From positions 24,974,963 through 25,038,962 of the forward strand of contig JBCNJP010000023.1 in NCBI GenBank assembly GCA_039602395.1: a stretch of DNA of 64,000 nt. Direction: 5' to 3'. Under the pieces are notes generated by a model, which saw only the letters and a list, made by a program, of their open reading frames with translations, was not told the origin of the DNA and searched no databases. Positions within the stretch are counted from its first letter, which is position 1. Each line of letters begins with the position of its first letter. The position numbers and the translations under genes are program-made. Shown one piece after another: positions 10,468 to 22,606 of this stretch. The DNA is from Deinandra increscens subsp. villosa (Eukaryota; Streptophyta; Magnoliopsida; Asterales; Asteraceae).

Positions 10468-13400
10468 ATGGCGTTGCTACAAGTCAATTTGAATCATAAC
10501 ATTTGTGCATATCTGCGAGCGTCTGCAAAATGGCGTGAACACTTTCGCGGTATCTTTGAATACATGCAAAGATCGAAAATTTTCTATGCTGCTACTCATG
10601 AGTGTGTGCCATATCAGATATTCTGAATGCTTTCTGGACAACTATTCAGGATGATTGCTCGGTTAATCCACCGGTGATTAGAGCTAGAGTGAATAATACA
10701 GATGTGGTGATTTCAGAAAATGATATACGACAGATTTTGCAACTAAATGATCAAGCAACTGATTTGATTGAATTTCCTGTGGATGATGTGGTTGGATTGA
10801 TGAGAAGAATCAAGTATGATGGTGATTTACATGCTAAATGGTTGCTGAAATCAAATGTTTGTCCACACTCCACAATAAAAATATCTACTCCACGTGCTGA
10901 TTCGATGCTTTAGGAACATATTTTCTGGTCATGATGAGGTTGATGTAAAAATTCTATCTACTTTTACTGGATTGGTGCTGAATAGACCATTCAACTATTC
11001 TGGTTGGATTTTCTCGTATATGAAGGAAAACGTTACAACAAAGGTGAAGAAGAATGTGATGTATCCAAGGTTTATACAAATGATACTCGATGACTTACAT
11101 CTAGCTTTTCCCAAGAATCAAGCTTATGCAATGGCTTTGAATCATTTGAATGAAACAGGTGTTTGCAAACTGCCGGTTTATAAGATGAGGAAGGGTGCTA
11201 ATATTGATCCACCAGTCAAAAGCTTGATAGGTCATCTTACTGATCCATATTATGTAGCTTTGGAGAATGGTACTCCGAGACATGATGATAGTTCGGATGA
11301 TGAACAACTTGATGCTGAAGATAAGAATGAACAAGTTCCACAGAACCAAGAACCTGTAATTCAACAAGTTGTGAATGAGAAACCTGTTATTTAAGAACCA
11401 GTGATACAAGATCAAGTACTACCTGATCCTATTATTGAAGCTAATATCATTCAATCAGGTGAAGCTGAGAATGTTGCTGTGAATGCAATAGATAATGATC
11501 TTATGCATGATGATGTTGATACTGATGTTGACGAGTCTGATAAAGATGATGGTGATTTTGGTTCATTTGATACTGAGTCTGATCCTTTTAGTGATTTCGT
11601 TACACTGTGATATAATCAATGAGGTAAAACTTTGAAAAAAGGGTTCGGCTCAGCACCTTGCACATATAGAAAAGAAAGGCAAAGATACTTCCAAGTATAA
11701 AAAGGCAACTCAGCCAGAAGATTCGGAGACTGAAACAGATCCATTATACATTCATACTGAGTATGAATCTAGTTCAAGGGCTGATACTTCCAGGAAAGGA
11801 AAGGCTATTATGCAACAAAGCTCGTCAAAGCGTGAAGCTACTGAGACGGTTTCTCGACCAAAGATGTTAGTCGAATCTCAGTCAAAGGTTGCTGATTTTG
11901 GTATAGCTCCTTCAGAAATTCCATCTAGCAAGAAGCAAAAGATTGTAAAGTCTTTTGTCCCTCAGAATCGAACTCCCATTGATTTTACATCAATTCATAA
12001 TCCACCCTTTTGTGCTCCTGCTACTCAAACAACTTCGAGTTTCTCTGCTCTGCATATATGATTCAAAGCTCCTATTGCTCCTACATATGCTGCTGATACT
12101 GCAACGACTCCAGTTTCTACTTCGGGTCCAGTTTCTGACATTTCTAATGAGCATACACGTTAAATTACTGTTTTACAAGAAACTGTTCGGCTTCAAGATC
12201 TCAGAATTCAAGAGTTGGTTAAGATTGATCAGGCAAAAGCTAAAGAGATTTACAATCTGAAGTAGATCACTCCGACTTTCGGTTCGCAGATAAAGTTTCT
12301 GATGAAAACATTAGCTGCTTAGGGGGAGATAGAGGCGAATAAAGAATATACATGCAAATCTGATGGAATAGAATTTTTATTGGATGAAGAAGATCTGGAA
12401 GGTGGTGTTGGTGGCGGAGGTGCTGGTGCGGCTGGTACATCTACTTCAGCTGGTGCTGGTGCAACTACTACTACATCCCAGGGGAAAAGTTGCTAGTGGA
12501 GGTGATCAGTACGATGTTTAACCGATTTCTCAAGTTAAATCAACGACGTTTGCTGGTTTTCAAGGAGGACTAATTGAAGAAGGTGATTTTGTTCATATGT
12601 TAACCAGGGAACAAATTACAGAGTTATATGCTTTGAACCTGGAAGAAGTTGATAAAGTTCGGTTACTGAATATGAAAAAGAGAATGACTCGAATGATGAT
12701 GACATTGAGATTCATGATGAACAAGTAGAAGTTGAAGACTTAACAGCTGAAGAATATCCTGATGATGCCGAGGCATATGGAAATTTCAAAGATGATAATT
12801 CTACTGGTTTCAGTTTCTTTAGTAAAGATGATGAGTCAAAAGCAGAAGAAGAGTTAAAGAAAAGAGAGCCTGAAAAGAAAAATGATAAGGCTAACTCTGA
12901 AGGTTCCGCTGAGCAACAAGAATTGAGAAGGTTATATGATGAATGGAGGAAAGAATATTGCACGAATTATAAACCTCCAGTGAAACCTGTTAAGCAAAGA
13001 AGACATGTAAACAACAAAGGTGAAGTTGTTGGTAAAATCATTAGTTGGATGTATGATCCAGAGCTTAAATGCTATGCCATCAAACATGAGTTTGGTATCC
13101 AATACTTGAAGCATTGTCAGAGGTTCATCACATTACGTGTTTGTGACGTTCATGATCTTACAAGAAAACCTTTCTTTAATTACAGTAGGAATGGACTTGC
13201 TGAGTATTTTGAAAGAACAGTGAGCTATGAATGTCAAGGTTAATTTCGGTTTTTGAAACCTCAGAGACCCAAGTATGAAGAGCATCCAACTAAGAAGAAT
13301 CCAAGAACCGGTAAACCACTGATTGTGTTAAAGTACAAGAAGCGTGTTCTTCTGAAAAAAGATTCCTTTGAAGAACATGGAACATAAGGTTCATCACATT

Positions 13401-13758
13401 ACCGGTTTGTGACGTTCATGATCTTACAAGAAAACCTTTCTTTAATTACAGTAGGAATGGACTTGCTGAGTATTTTGAAAGAACAGTGAGCTATGAATGT
13501 CAAGGTCAATTTCGGTTTTTAAAACCTCAGAGAACCAAGTATGAAGAGCATCCGACTAAGAAGAATCCAAGAACCGGTAAACCACTGATTGTGTTAAAGT
13601 ACAAGAAGCGTGTTCTTCTGAAAAAGATTCCTTTGAAGAACATGGAACATAATTTTATTCAAACACCGAAGTGGTGGTGTAGATGTATGGTTCTTGGTCG
13701 TCATGTGAAGTATCAAGAACAAGACAAAGAGTTACAAATTTGTGCTGGTCCGAACTGA
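10468..13758 (+). pseudogene. SIRE-associated accessory ORF (copy D), decayed
   Basis: Starting from MALLQVNLNHNICAYL, the broken frames align with the accessory ORF at 61316-63948. The N-terminal domain (about 170 residues) has FW-T, NDIRQILQLND and MYPRFIQMIL. A long acidic, Ser-rich linker follows (roughly 11280-12900). The C-terminal domain has ISWMYDPELKCYAIK and FRFLKPQ. Disruptions include frameshifts near 10612 and 10900 and stops at 11392 and several sites between 12060 and 12560. There is also a 266-bp tandem duplication (13122-13652). The last codons run into the following LTR. I see no signal peptide or membrane segment. Function is unknown. In SIRE elements a 3' ORF in this position is often called env-like; the sequence here does not support an envelope. 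Confidence 0.8.
13122..13652 (+). repeat. 266-bp tandem duplication inside the accessory ORF
   Basis: Copy 1 (13122-13387) and copy 2 (13388-13652) are nearly identical. Differences seen include GGTTAA versus GGTCAA (a stop in copy 1) and a run of six versus five A, which shifts the frame in copy 1. Copy 2 is the intact coding version. Confidence 0.9.
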
Positions 13759-14009
13759 AGACGAACTGCCAGTTCAGACTTACACAAACTTATCCGAACT
13801 AGCATTTCGGATGATCGTGTTTTAGCATAATGATGTTCAACTAAATAGCTTGTCTTGTATAGAGATTAGAACGACTTGTCCACTGTGTGTGTTTTACTGT
13901 GTAATCTCTTTGTGGTTAATACAAGTCCTTTGTATTTATTCCTTGTGTTCTACGTTTTACATTGATTTCGATAAAATTGAGTGGACGATCCAACGCTCAC
14001 GCAATTTCA
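13678..14009 (+). mobile_element. LTR shared between accessory-ORF segment D and gag segment E
   Basis: The 332-bp segment ends CACGCAATTTCA, two bases before a primer binding site. Its 5' part (GTCATGTGAAGTATC) matches the LTR at 51570. It is followed by primer site and gag, as a 5' LTR should be, yet it directly follows the 3' end of an accessory ORF, as a 3' LTR should. Its first bases (TGTAGATGTATGG) are diverged from the family start, so the left edge is approximate. Confidence 0.75.
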
Positions 14010-14011
14010 AT

Positions 14012-14023
14012 TGGTATCAGAGC
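14012..14023 (+). other. Primer binding site of element E (tRNA-Met initiator)
   Basis: TGGTATCAGAGC is an exact match to the usual initiator-Met primer site, two bases after the LTR. The leader 14024-14562 is rich in GTTCGG. Confidence 0.9.
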
Positions 14024-14562
14024 AATAGGTTTATTCTACTGGTCGGAAATCTCTGTTTTTCATCATTTTGAGTCAAAAAGTGGGGTTTTTTGGAAAATCT
14101 TCTTGTTTTTGCATTTGTTTGATCATTTCAAGTGTGTTTTTCGTGAAAAATCTGCTTCTACATTATTCCTTTTGAGTTTTTCTGTATCACTGTTGAAAAT
14201 CTCATCCGAAAACATTGAAAATCATGAAAATTGAGTCGAGAATGTTCCAGTTCATCTTAAGTTCGGGTGAGATCTGAGTTTTCGAAATTGTAACCGCTCT
14301 GAACTCACGGTTCAGATCCAGTTCGGTCACTTTTCAAACGAAGTGTTGGTTCGGGAGTGTTCGTCTGGGAGTTCGTTTCTAGTTCAGCTCTAGTTCGGCT
14401 ACTTTTTGGTTCGGTTTCTGTTCGGCTATCAGAAGTTTAGGTTCGGCTGATTTCATTTTGGGTTCCGTTTGAATCTTTAGTTCGTTTTCGGTTCGGCAGA
14501 GTTCGGATAAGAAATTTTGTGTTCGGATTCACTTCAGGTGAATAGAATCCAGTTTGTTCAAA

Positions 14563-15702
14563 ATGTCGGATTTTCAAGCGTTTGCTGCAATTTAGAATTC
14601 GATGCAAGCTACAATGCAAACGATGATGAACTATGATAATGAAATGGAACAAGTCAGAAAGTTCCCAAATTGTTAAAATTGGAAGATTATCATAGTTGTA
14701 TTAAAAGGTTTGAAGCTTATGTTTATTCGAATGATGTTGATATGTGGCTAGCGTTTAATGAACAATACATCTATCCTAAGTGTGAGTCTGGAGAGCTGAT
14801 TCTCCAAAGAAAACTCAGTTCAGAACAAAAGAAAGCATATCAAGCTGAGAAAAAGGCATATGGCACTTTGACAATGGCATTGCCTGAAGAATTGCTACAT
14901 CAATTTTCTGTGAATTATACATCGAAAAGTTTATAGGATGCTTTGGAAAAGAGATGTGAGGGTAATGACCAATACAAGAAAAGTCGACAAAAAGTTTCGA
15001 AAAAGGAATTTGATAGTTTTCAAGCATTATCAGAACGAATCGATTCCAAATCTGATTGCAAGATTTGCACATTTAATGAGTGAGATGCATTTGGTAAATC
15101 TTAAAAAGGAAGAAGCTGATTTTAAGGAATTACCCGAGAAATGGGAGAATAATGTGATAATGATTACCCATGATAAATAATATTCAGGTTTATCTTTCAA
15201 CGGTCTGGTTCAAAGAATACAAGCAAGGGATATGGAGTTAACTGTGAACAAGTCACTTCCTGCACAAATTCAGAATCCTGCTGTGTATCATGGTGTAAAT
15301 GATTCTACCATGAATGTTGTGAAGTCAAATATTGTTAGTTCCGCACCTCCTACAACATTCATCACCGATAAATCTGAAAAATCTAGTTTTTCTTCTGGTT
15401 GTACTGTTTCAATTCCAAGTTCTTCAACTCAAAATGCTTTATCTGTTCAAACAACCGATGATTATATGGCTTTAATGTCTGTATTAGTATCTTCATATTT
15501 TAGGGTTATTATTGGTTCAGTAAGTAATGCAGAATTGACAAATGAAGATTATGATCAGATAAACTATGATCATTTGGAAGAATTGGATCTGAATTGGCAG
15601 TATGCTATGTTGGTTCGAAGAACAAAGAAATTTTTTAGCAGAACTGGGAAGAAAAGATTGAATCAAGATGGGAAGATCAGATTGGACAAATCGAAGGTTA
15701 AG
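14563..15702 (+). pseudogene. SIRE/copia-type gag (element E), decayed and truncated
   Basis: It starts MSDFQAFAAI and has the same capsid motifs as the other copies (LTMALPEELLHQF, RCEGND, HLMSEM, LPEKWEN). There is a TAG at residue 11 (CAG to TAG), a TAG near 14935, a frameshift near 15000 and a TAA near 15178. The frame stops at the first Cys of the zinc knuckle because element F begins at 15703 (TGTTGATACC). The rest of E's gag is not seen again in the window. Confidence 0.9.
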
Positions 15703-16133
15703 TGTTGATACCTGATAAAAAGTGATTTAAGAGCAGATTTGACACCAAAAACTCGATGGAAATGATGAAAAACACAAAAAACAACTCAAAAAACTCCAAA
15801 AACGCTTCAAAATCCGAAAATAGAGACAACAGATCAGTAGAGTGAACCAGAAAGCTCTGATACCACTTAAAAATGCGTGAGCATCGGATCGTCTACTCGA
15901 TCTAGCTAATCGAACATCGAAACGTAATTAACCGATTGTTTTATTGATTAACGAAGAACAATTACAATCAGTAAACACTCAGAAACAGACTCAGAGAAAC
16001 ACACTCAGAACCACACACTTAACAGTAATCTCACATGCTCAGAACTACTAATTACAATGTCCAGGTTCGGCGTTCACTTTTTATCAGTTTCGTCAAAATC
16101 TGTCAATTTTCGCGAATTTTTGAAAAATGAAGT
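15703..16133 (+). mobile_element. 5' end of element F (LTR, primer site, leader) with an inverted segment
   Basis: The first 22 bases (from TGTTGATACCTGAT) are a plus-strand LTR start. Bases 15725-16074 then read in the opposite orientation: leader (15725-15853), primer site GCTCTGATACCA (15854-15865, minus) and LTR (about 15868-16074, minus). The segment is bounded by a perfect 13-bp inverted repeat, CTGATAAAAAGTG at 15712-15724 and CACTTTTTATCAG at 16075-16087. Flipping it back gives LTR, primer site and leader in the same order as at 51570-52438. F's plus-strand leader continues from 16075 and, after the solo LTR, at 18466-18727. Confidence 0.75.
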
Positions 16134-18460
16134 TGTAACCTCTGTGTTCAAAACGTTCATCCGAGCTGGAATTTTCAGATGAAAAATATTCAAAAGTTGC
16201 TGAAACACAATTTGAGGCGGTACGCCTAGGATTAGGAAATCCTAGGCGGTACGCCACCCGCTGGGTAAACGGGTCGGGTTGCGGCACCCACCGGATCACC
16301 GCATACCCGAGTCCCAAAATCCGGGCGGTACGCCCCAAATAGGACATTTTGGGGCGGTACGCCGCCAGTCCAGTTCGATAAGAACTAGGATTTTGGCCTT
16401 TATAGCCATTGCACCCTTGTGAGTTTTGCCTCACTTCCGGCCAGAGCACCCCACTGCTGCTACAGACTTCTGTTCCATCAAAATCCAAGCAATTGGAGCT
16501 GAAGGGAAGAACAACCATCAAAGGTAAGCAATCCTTTAATCCTTCTCATCATTAATCACATGGATACTTGAAGGAAAACTCATTCTAAGCCTAAACCCTC
16601 GTGAATTCAGCTGTTCTTATGCGAATTGGTAGTGATTTAAGAGGATAGAAGCTGAACTCAAGGTTAATCAAGGTAAGAATGTCTTGATTCTTGCTTAAGA
16701 AAGTTAATTAGGGTTTCTTTAAGATCATACATTCATAAATTGGTTATGGATCATGCATGCAATCAGAAGTTTGCTCTTGGGAGTTGGATTGGGGACTGGA
16801 GAAGGCAAGGAAATCAGAAAAGCTCGATTATACAAGAATTCCTTCACAAGGTACAACCATTCTATGCATGCATGTTGATTTCTTTCCATAAATGGAAACT
16901 TTATAAGTTAAGATCACATGAACCCAGAGTGGATCAGTGTTTCTAAAAAGAGAATGGATCATCTAACCATAAGGAACCTGTTCCTAATTATACTTGGGTA
17001 AAACGGGGTTCGAAGCAATGAAACTTACTTTAAATGGAAAGCTCGGGGAATGGGGTTATGCTTTGTTTAAGACTTAGACCCCAAATGAACCCCTAATTAA
17101 CCTCCCAATATGGTATGCAACTGATCTGGTAATAAATCTGGTTATAAAACGTCGAAACATAAAAATGGCACTAAAAGACAAAATAGTCGGGCCCTGAAAT
17201 GCAAATTGGGGCGTACCGCCCCAGATGAGTACATGCAGAGCGGTACGCCCTGAAAACCAAAAACAGTAACTGGAATACCAGATTACAGCGTACCGCCCAG
17301 AAATGTATATATCAGAGCGTTACGCCCGGATATGAAATCAGGAACCCGGATTACCATTTGACGCGTACCGCCCAGAAATGTAAATTTCCAGGCAGTACGC
17401 CTATGAAGGAAAATGACAGAATGTTTGGCAAAATTTTAGATGAACCAAAAGCTGAACCGCTTGATCTAGCAACTGTAATTTGTAGTACTTCGAACCTCAG
17501 ATGATTTATGGGCACATTAGCATTGTATATGACACATATACACATGATAACTATGATAGGTGGCTAGACACTGAAGATAGGCTATTCTAGCGAATCTTGG
17601 ATTGCAATCCCTGTTGAAACTTGTTTTTGACTTCATTTCTGTGAGTCCTCTGACTTCTCTCATTAGTTAACTGTTGGAGATCACATTTCTGTTCTGATGT
17701 ATCTGTTATATCTGTTATGATTACCATGTCGAACACTGTTAGTCGGAATGTCCTGTGTGGGTCATTATAGACTTTCTGGTCATTAAGGTTGAGACCACTA
17801 GACATATAAGAGATTATGACGGCCGTTATAGTTGAACGATCCATATTCACCTGGATCCTCTAGTATTAATTTACTAGGGGGAATATGTGCTTATATGTTG
17901 AACTTAAAAACTACTCGTAGAGGGTGTTCGGCTAAGCAACGTACCCGCAGAGTATCTGAGTGTTGACCTTGGGTGCGGCATGATAGATCTATAACCTGTA
18001 TGTGTTGAAAACTGTTAATGTAATGATGGTAGTTACGACTCACCAACAACTATGTTGTTGACTTTGTGTGATTGACTTATGTTGCAGGTAAGCAAGTGTA
18101 GGTGTGGATCTATTCTGAATATGGACTTTCCATGGTTGTTGTCACTATAAATAGGGCTCTGTATGATAAACAAATAATGTTTGTTTCTGTAGACCTGTTA
18201 TGACTATGTTTCCGTATGTCAATGTATCTTTTGTATGTTCAGTCCTGGGTCATATCTGGTGGCTATCGATTCTATAGGTCGGCTAGGAGGTGCTTAGTGC
18301 ATCCTCATTTAGAGTCGGCCTAGAGTTTCACTGTGAGGACTGGATGTCCGTTGTGTGTGCTTGTATGTTGTAATTAGTTGGTGCCTCGGGAACTGATGCG
18401 GACAGCCGGTCCCACACCCTCCCCCGCACCTGGCAGGGGGCGGCGGAGGGGGGTGTGACA
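16134..18460 (+). mobile_element. Solo LTR (element G) in the leader of F
   Basis: The segment begins TGTAACCTC and ends GGGGTGTGACA and is flanked by the 5-bp direct repeat GAAGT (16129-16133 and 18461-18465), as expected for an LTR retrotransposon reduced to one LTR. It has no coding content. A TATA box (TATAAATA) at 18146-18153 suits an LTR promoter. Hairpin-forming GGCGGTACGCC motifs occur at 16216-16363 and GGCGTACCGCC variants at 17210-17400. The flanking sequence is contiguous with F's leader once G is removed. Confidence 0.8.
18146..18153 (+). promoter_or_regulatory. TATA box of solo LTR G
   Basis: TATAAATA is followed by AGGGCTCT about 310 bases before the LTR end. Position and sequence fit a plant LTR promoter. 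Confidence 0.55.
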
Positions 18461-19896
18461 GAAGTCGAGGTTCGGCGTTCACTGTTCAGGTTTGGAGTAA
18501 CTGCTCCGAGGTTCGAGTTCGGAGCTAGTTCGGTCGGGCTCGGTCTGTGTTTGGAGTTTCTTCTGTTTCGGTGAAGGTTCGGAGTTATTTAGGAGTTCGG
18601 ACAGTTGATTTTGATTCGGAGCAAGTTACGACGGAGTTCAGACTTTGGATTTAGGTTCGGACGAGGTTCGGAGATCAGTGATAGGTTCGGAGCAAGTTCG
18701 GCCGATAGAATTCAAAATTTTCAAACAATGTCGGAATTTCAAGCGTTTGCTGCAATGCAGAGTGTGATGCAAACCATGTTGAATTTTGATAATGAAATCG
18801 GAACAAGTCAGAAAGTTCCTAAATTGTTGAAGCTGGAAGATTATCAAAATTGGAAGAAACGATTTTCTGCATACATCAGCACAAATGATATTGATTTATG
18901 GATTCCTATTCGAAAGTTGTATGAACGACCAACTGAAGAAGGAGATTATAAGGAACTTCAAGATTTTGATGCTGCTGAAAGAAAAAGTTATGAGCTTGAA
19001 AAGAAAGTTTATGGTTATCTTACTATGGCTTTACCTACCGAACTGTTACATCAATTCAGCACTTGTAAGAAATCAAAGCAATTGTGGGATGCTCTCTTAG
19101 CAAGATGTGAGGGTAATGATGATTACAAGAAGAGTCGGAAGAAAGTGTTGAATAAAGAATTTGATAATTTTCAAAATTATGAAAATGAGAACATTACTGC
19201 TCTCGTTTCACGGTTTTCACATCTGATTAGTGAATTAAAGATAGTTGGTATTGAGAAATCTGATGCTGATTTGAAGGAAAAGATTATGGAAGCTTTACCT
19301 GACAAGTGGGAGAATTATGTTTGCTGCTCACTCATGAGAAGGATTATTCTACAATGACGTTTCACGAGCTTACTGGAAAACTTCATGCTCGAGAAATGGA
19401 AATGTTAAACTCAAAGAAGTCAACTGCTACTTTGCAAAATCCTGAATTGTATCATGGTGAGAATACGACAAGCATGAATGTTAAATCTAAGCCAAATCTG
19501 AGTTCTGCACCAAGTGTTGCTTTCTTGTCTGGAAGTTCTGGAAATTTTGATAACAATTCATCACGGGGTTGTAGTTTTACAATTCAAAATTCATCAAGTC
19601 AGAATGCGTTTTCTGTTGAATCATCAGATGATTGTGCCAAAATGATTTCTGCATTGATTTCCTCATCCTTTGGGTTGATTATCAAGAATGTTGTTGATGC
19701 AAAGTTAACTAGCGATGATCTTGATGCACTTGATGATGATCAACCAACTGAATTGGATATATCTTGGCAATATGCTATGTTATGTCAAAGATCGAAGAGG
19801 TTCTTCAAGAAACATGGAAGAAATATTTCTGGTGATAAATTGGGTTTTGACAAGTCAAAGTTAAAATGTTATAAATGTTCGCAGCTTGGACATTTT

Positions 19897-20666
19897 CAGG
19901 GGCGCAGCTTATTGAGGGCCAGCCGGGGCCCGAGCCCGTCCCATTTTTTCGCTCAGAAGTAGCAATTTATACCTATTCGTTTGAATTTTTTTATATACTT
20001 TAACGCGGAAGAAGATAAAACAAATATCAAACCAGATTTTAATTAACAGCGCCTTCTGGTGCAGTGGTGTGTGCTTTGCCTGAGAAGAGCAGGTCAGGGG
20101 ATCGATCCCTGTCTCTCCTCCGATTTTTAACTTTCTTTTGCGCTTTGCTACAGTTGCTGGGCTTCTGCGCTGATGGGCTTGCAAATAAGGATTGGGCCGA
20201 GATTTCTGTCTGGCTTACTGCTGTCATTATTATTATTTTTTCTTTTCTTTTTCTTTCATAATTTTCACATCCGAGCTCCGACGCAACTTCCGTAAATTAC
20301 GTTTTTCTTCTAAGTTCACAGTGCACCATCCAATTATCTAAAATTCACAAATAATAACAATTAAGAACCATATCTTTTATAATTTCTCAATTGAAATCTA
20401 ATTTGCATAATTTTCTCAATTACAAACAGAATTAAATGTGAACTTTAAATATTTATCAAATAGTAACCAACGAGCCACCAAATAATCTAATATTTAAATA
20501 TAAAGCATTTAAGCACCAATTCTCTTAATACACGGCCCGAACGGAATACCCGAACTGAATACCCGACCCGAACATATAATCTAATTGTTAAAACCTAGCG
20601 ATAGCATTATTTTTTTGACCCTTTACTTTCGGCCCGCGTGAAATATTTGGTCAAGCTTCGCCCCTG
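19897..20666. mobile_element. Non-autonomous hAT-type DNA transposon
   Basis: The 770-bp element has terminal inverted repeats CAGGGGCGCAGCTT and AAGCTTCGCCCCTG (13 of 14 match). It is flanked by a perfect 8-bp duplication GACATTTT (19889-19896 and 20667-20674). Both features are hallmarks of hAT. There is no transposase. It carries a tRNA-like promoter at 20057-20108. The insertion splits the gag zinc knuckle of element F. Confidence 0.92.
20057..20108 (+). repeat. tRNA-like (SINE head-like) segment in the hAT element
   Basis: TGGTGCAGTGG (20057-20067) resembles a Pol III A box, and GGGATCGATCC (20098-20108) resembles a B box, at normal tRNA spacing. No cloverleaf with a paired acceptor is evident, so this is not a functional tRNA call. 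It could be a SINE inserted into the hAT element. Confidence 0.4.
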
Positions 20667-22606
20667 GACATTTTGCCAAAGATTGTCAATAGACACATGC
20701 TAGCAAGCCTGGTTTTACTCAATCACCCAAGCCTGGTTTTACTCAACCATCTACTAGTAACACAAGCAAGACAACAGCTTTGACAGCTCAACATGATGGT
20801 GTTTATGATTGGGGTCAACATTTTGGATATGATACATCAGCATTAATTGTCACACATGAACAAGATGACTATTATTCTGATTCGAGTTCATATGACGCTG
20901 CTGAGAGTGAGAAATTTGAGTCTAAAATTGAAGCTTTGATGAAAGAAAAAGAATTTTTGATTGAAGAAGTCTAAAGAGTTACTGCTAACTTAAAAATGAT
21001 TAGTTCGGAGTTGGGAATTTCTAAGGAAAATGAGAAGGAATTAGGTATGAAGAATGAATGTCTACTTAAAGAGATCAAATTGCTGAATGAAGTTTTAGAA
21101 ATTTCTAAACAAGATAAAAGGGATGTTGAAGCTGCAAAAGCTAAGATCTGTGAAGAAAGGGGTGAGTTGGTGAAAGAAGTCAAGAAATGGAAGGATGAAG
21201 CGGAGGATACCGCTTCTGATTTCACGAATCTGTTTGATAAATCAAAAGTCAAACTTGATTTGCTTACAAAGAATGCTGAAGAATCTGCTGCTAAGATTGA
21301 AGCATATCAAGTTGACATGGAAAAGTTGTTGGATGAGAAGCGGGAGTTGATTTGGGTAAATAAAGTTCAAGCAGCAAATTTAGAGATTCAAAAGCGAAAT
21401 GAAGATAAGTTGAAGACAGAATTGTTCGAAGGATTAGATAATCTTCGTCTGCAAAAATTTGAAACTCACAAAGTTGCGAAGCGATTGATTGCTAAAGAAA
21501 AAGAATTTTCTAAGGCTCAACAGCAAATTTCTGATCTAAAAATTCAAGTTCTTGATGCTAACAGATTACTCAATAATGTTTCAAATTCTCAAGTATTCAC
21601 AAGCTTCTTAGCTAATGATGAAAATTTTGAGAAAATGTTTGATAAGACTGCATCACCCCCTGCTCATATCAAAGAAGTGAAGGAACAAGTTGACGAATTT
21701 GATTATTCAAAGGTTTCATCATCTACTGTTGAGGATGAGAAAGTTGTGACGAAAAAGAAGAACAGGAAGAATAAGAAAAAGAAGAAGAAGGAAAAGAAAT
21801 CTGAAGTTTCTCCTGCTCCAAAATTTGTATCTGGTTCATCTTCTGCTGATAATGAGAAGTCGGCTACTTCAAGTGACAAGTTTAAGTCACAATCTGGATT
21901 TGATGAAAAGATCTTTTATGTTCAGAAGAATGTGACTAAAGTGAAAGCTGAATTTTCTCGTTTAGCGAAGAATGGACATTTTACACCTGAGGAGAAGATT
22001 TCTGGAAAGCATGTGGGATTGGGTTTTCACGGGATGAAAGATAAAGCTGAGAAGGTTCCAGCATCATCATCTCAAGATTTGAAGAAATTAAGGATGAAAC
22101 AACTGAAGAAGGAAGTTTTTCAAGCTGACAAAGTTCAACCCGAGCGGTTCTACAAACTCAAGGGTTCGAATCAATTATTTTCTGACAAAGAATTTCCACT
22201 TCATTGTGTTAATGCTCGGAAGATTGCTGAAGTATTTGTGAAAGCTAAAATTTCTTCTGAAAGTTCTCAATCTCGAAGCCCTACATCTAAATGGGTACAT
22301 GATCACAGGCATCAGGTATATGATTCTCATTCTGATCATGTTCGAGATATTCATGTGTGTTCTTCGCAGGTACATCAAAGGTTGGACAAAACGAAACGAA
22401 TCTGTTATATTTGCCGCCGACCAGGGCATATGGCAAAGGATTGTCCACTACCTGCTGATTCACCCCAAAGGTTTCATAAGAAACCAGTGTTTGGTAAATC
22501 TGCCCCAACAAAGTTTTTTGATGAACAAGGCAGAGTTTTTGATGAAGCTGAGCCCACATTCTTTCATAACCAAAAACGTTTTGTTCCAATGTTTCAAAAG
22601 GTTTAA

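Larger units (their letters stand above)
18728..22606 (+). pseudogene. SIRE/copia-type gag of element F with two zinc knuckles, split by a hAT element
   Basis: From MSEFQAFAAMQ (ATG 18728) the capsid domain runs to about 19850. The first CCHC knuckle (CYKCSQLGHF...AKDC) is interrupted by the hAT insertion between Phe and Ala. Beyond it comes a Thr/Ser-rich stretch, a long coiled coil (about 20900-21600), a Lys-rich tract (KKKNRKNKKKKKKEKK, near 21760) and a second CCHC knuckle (CYICRRPGHMAKDC, near 22400). Damage: a one-base T-run deletion near 19320, a TAG near 20688 and a TAA near 20972. The 20975-22606 part is an uninterrupted frame. No protease, integrase or RT follows, so F is gag-only and would need enzymes from another element. 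Confidence 0.85.

Noticed and set aside
16063..18483. 16-bp direct repeat AGGTTCGGCGTTCACT as a LINE-type target duplication around G
   Set aside because: The repeat belongs to the GTTCGG-rich leader. The TG...CA ends with GAAGT duplicated immediately outside them define the insertion better.
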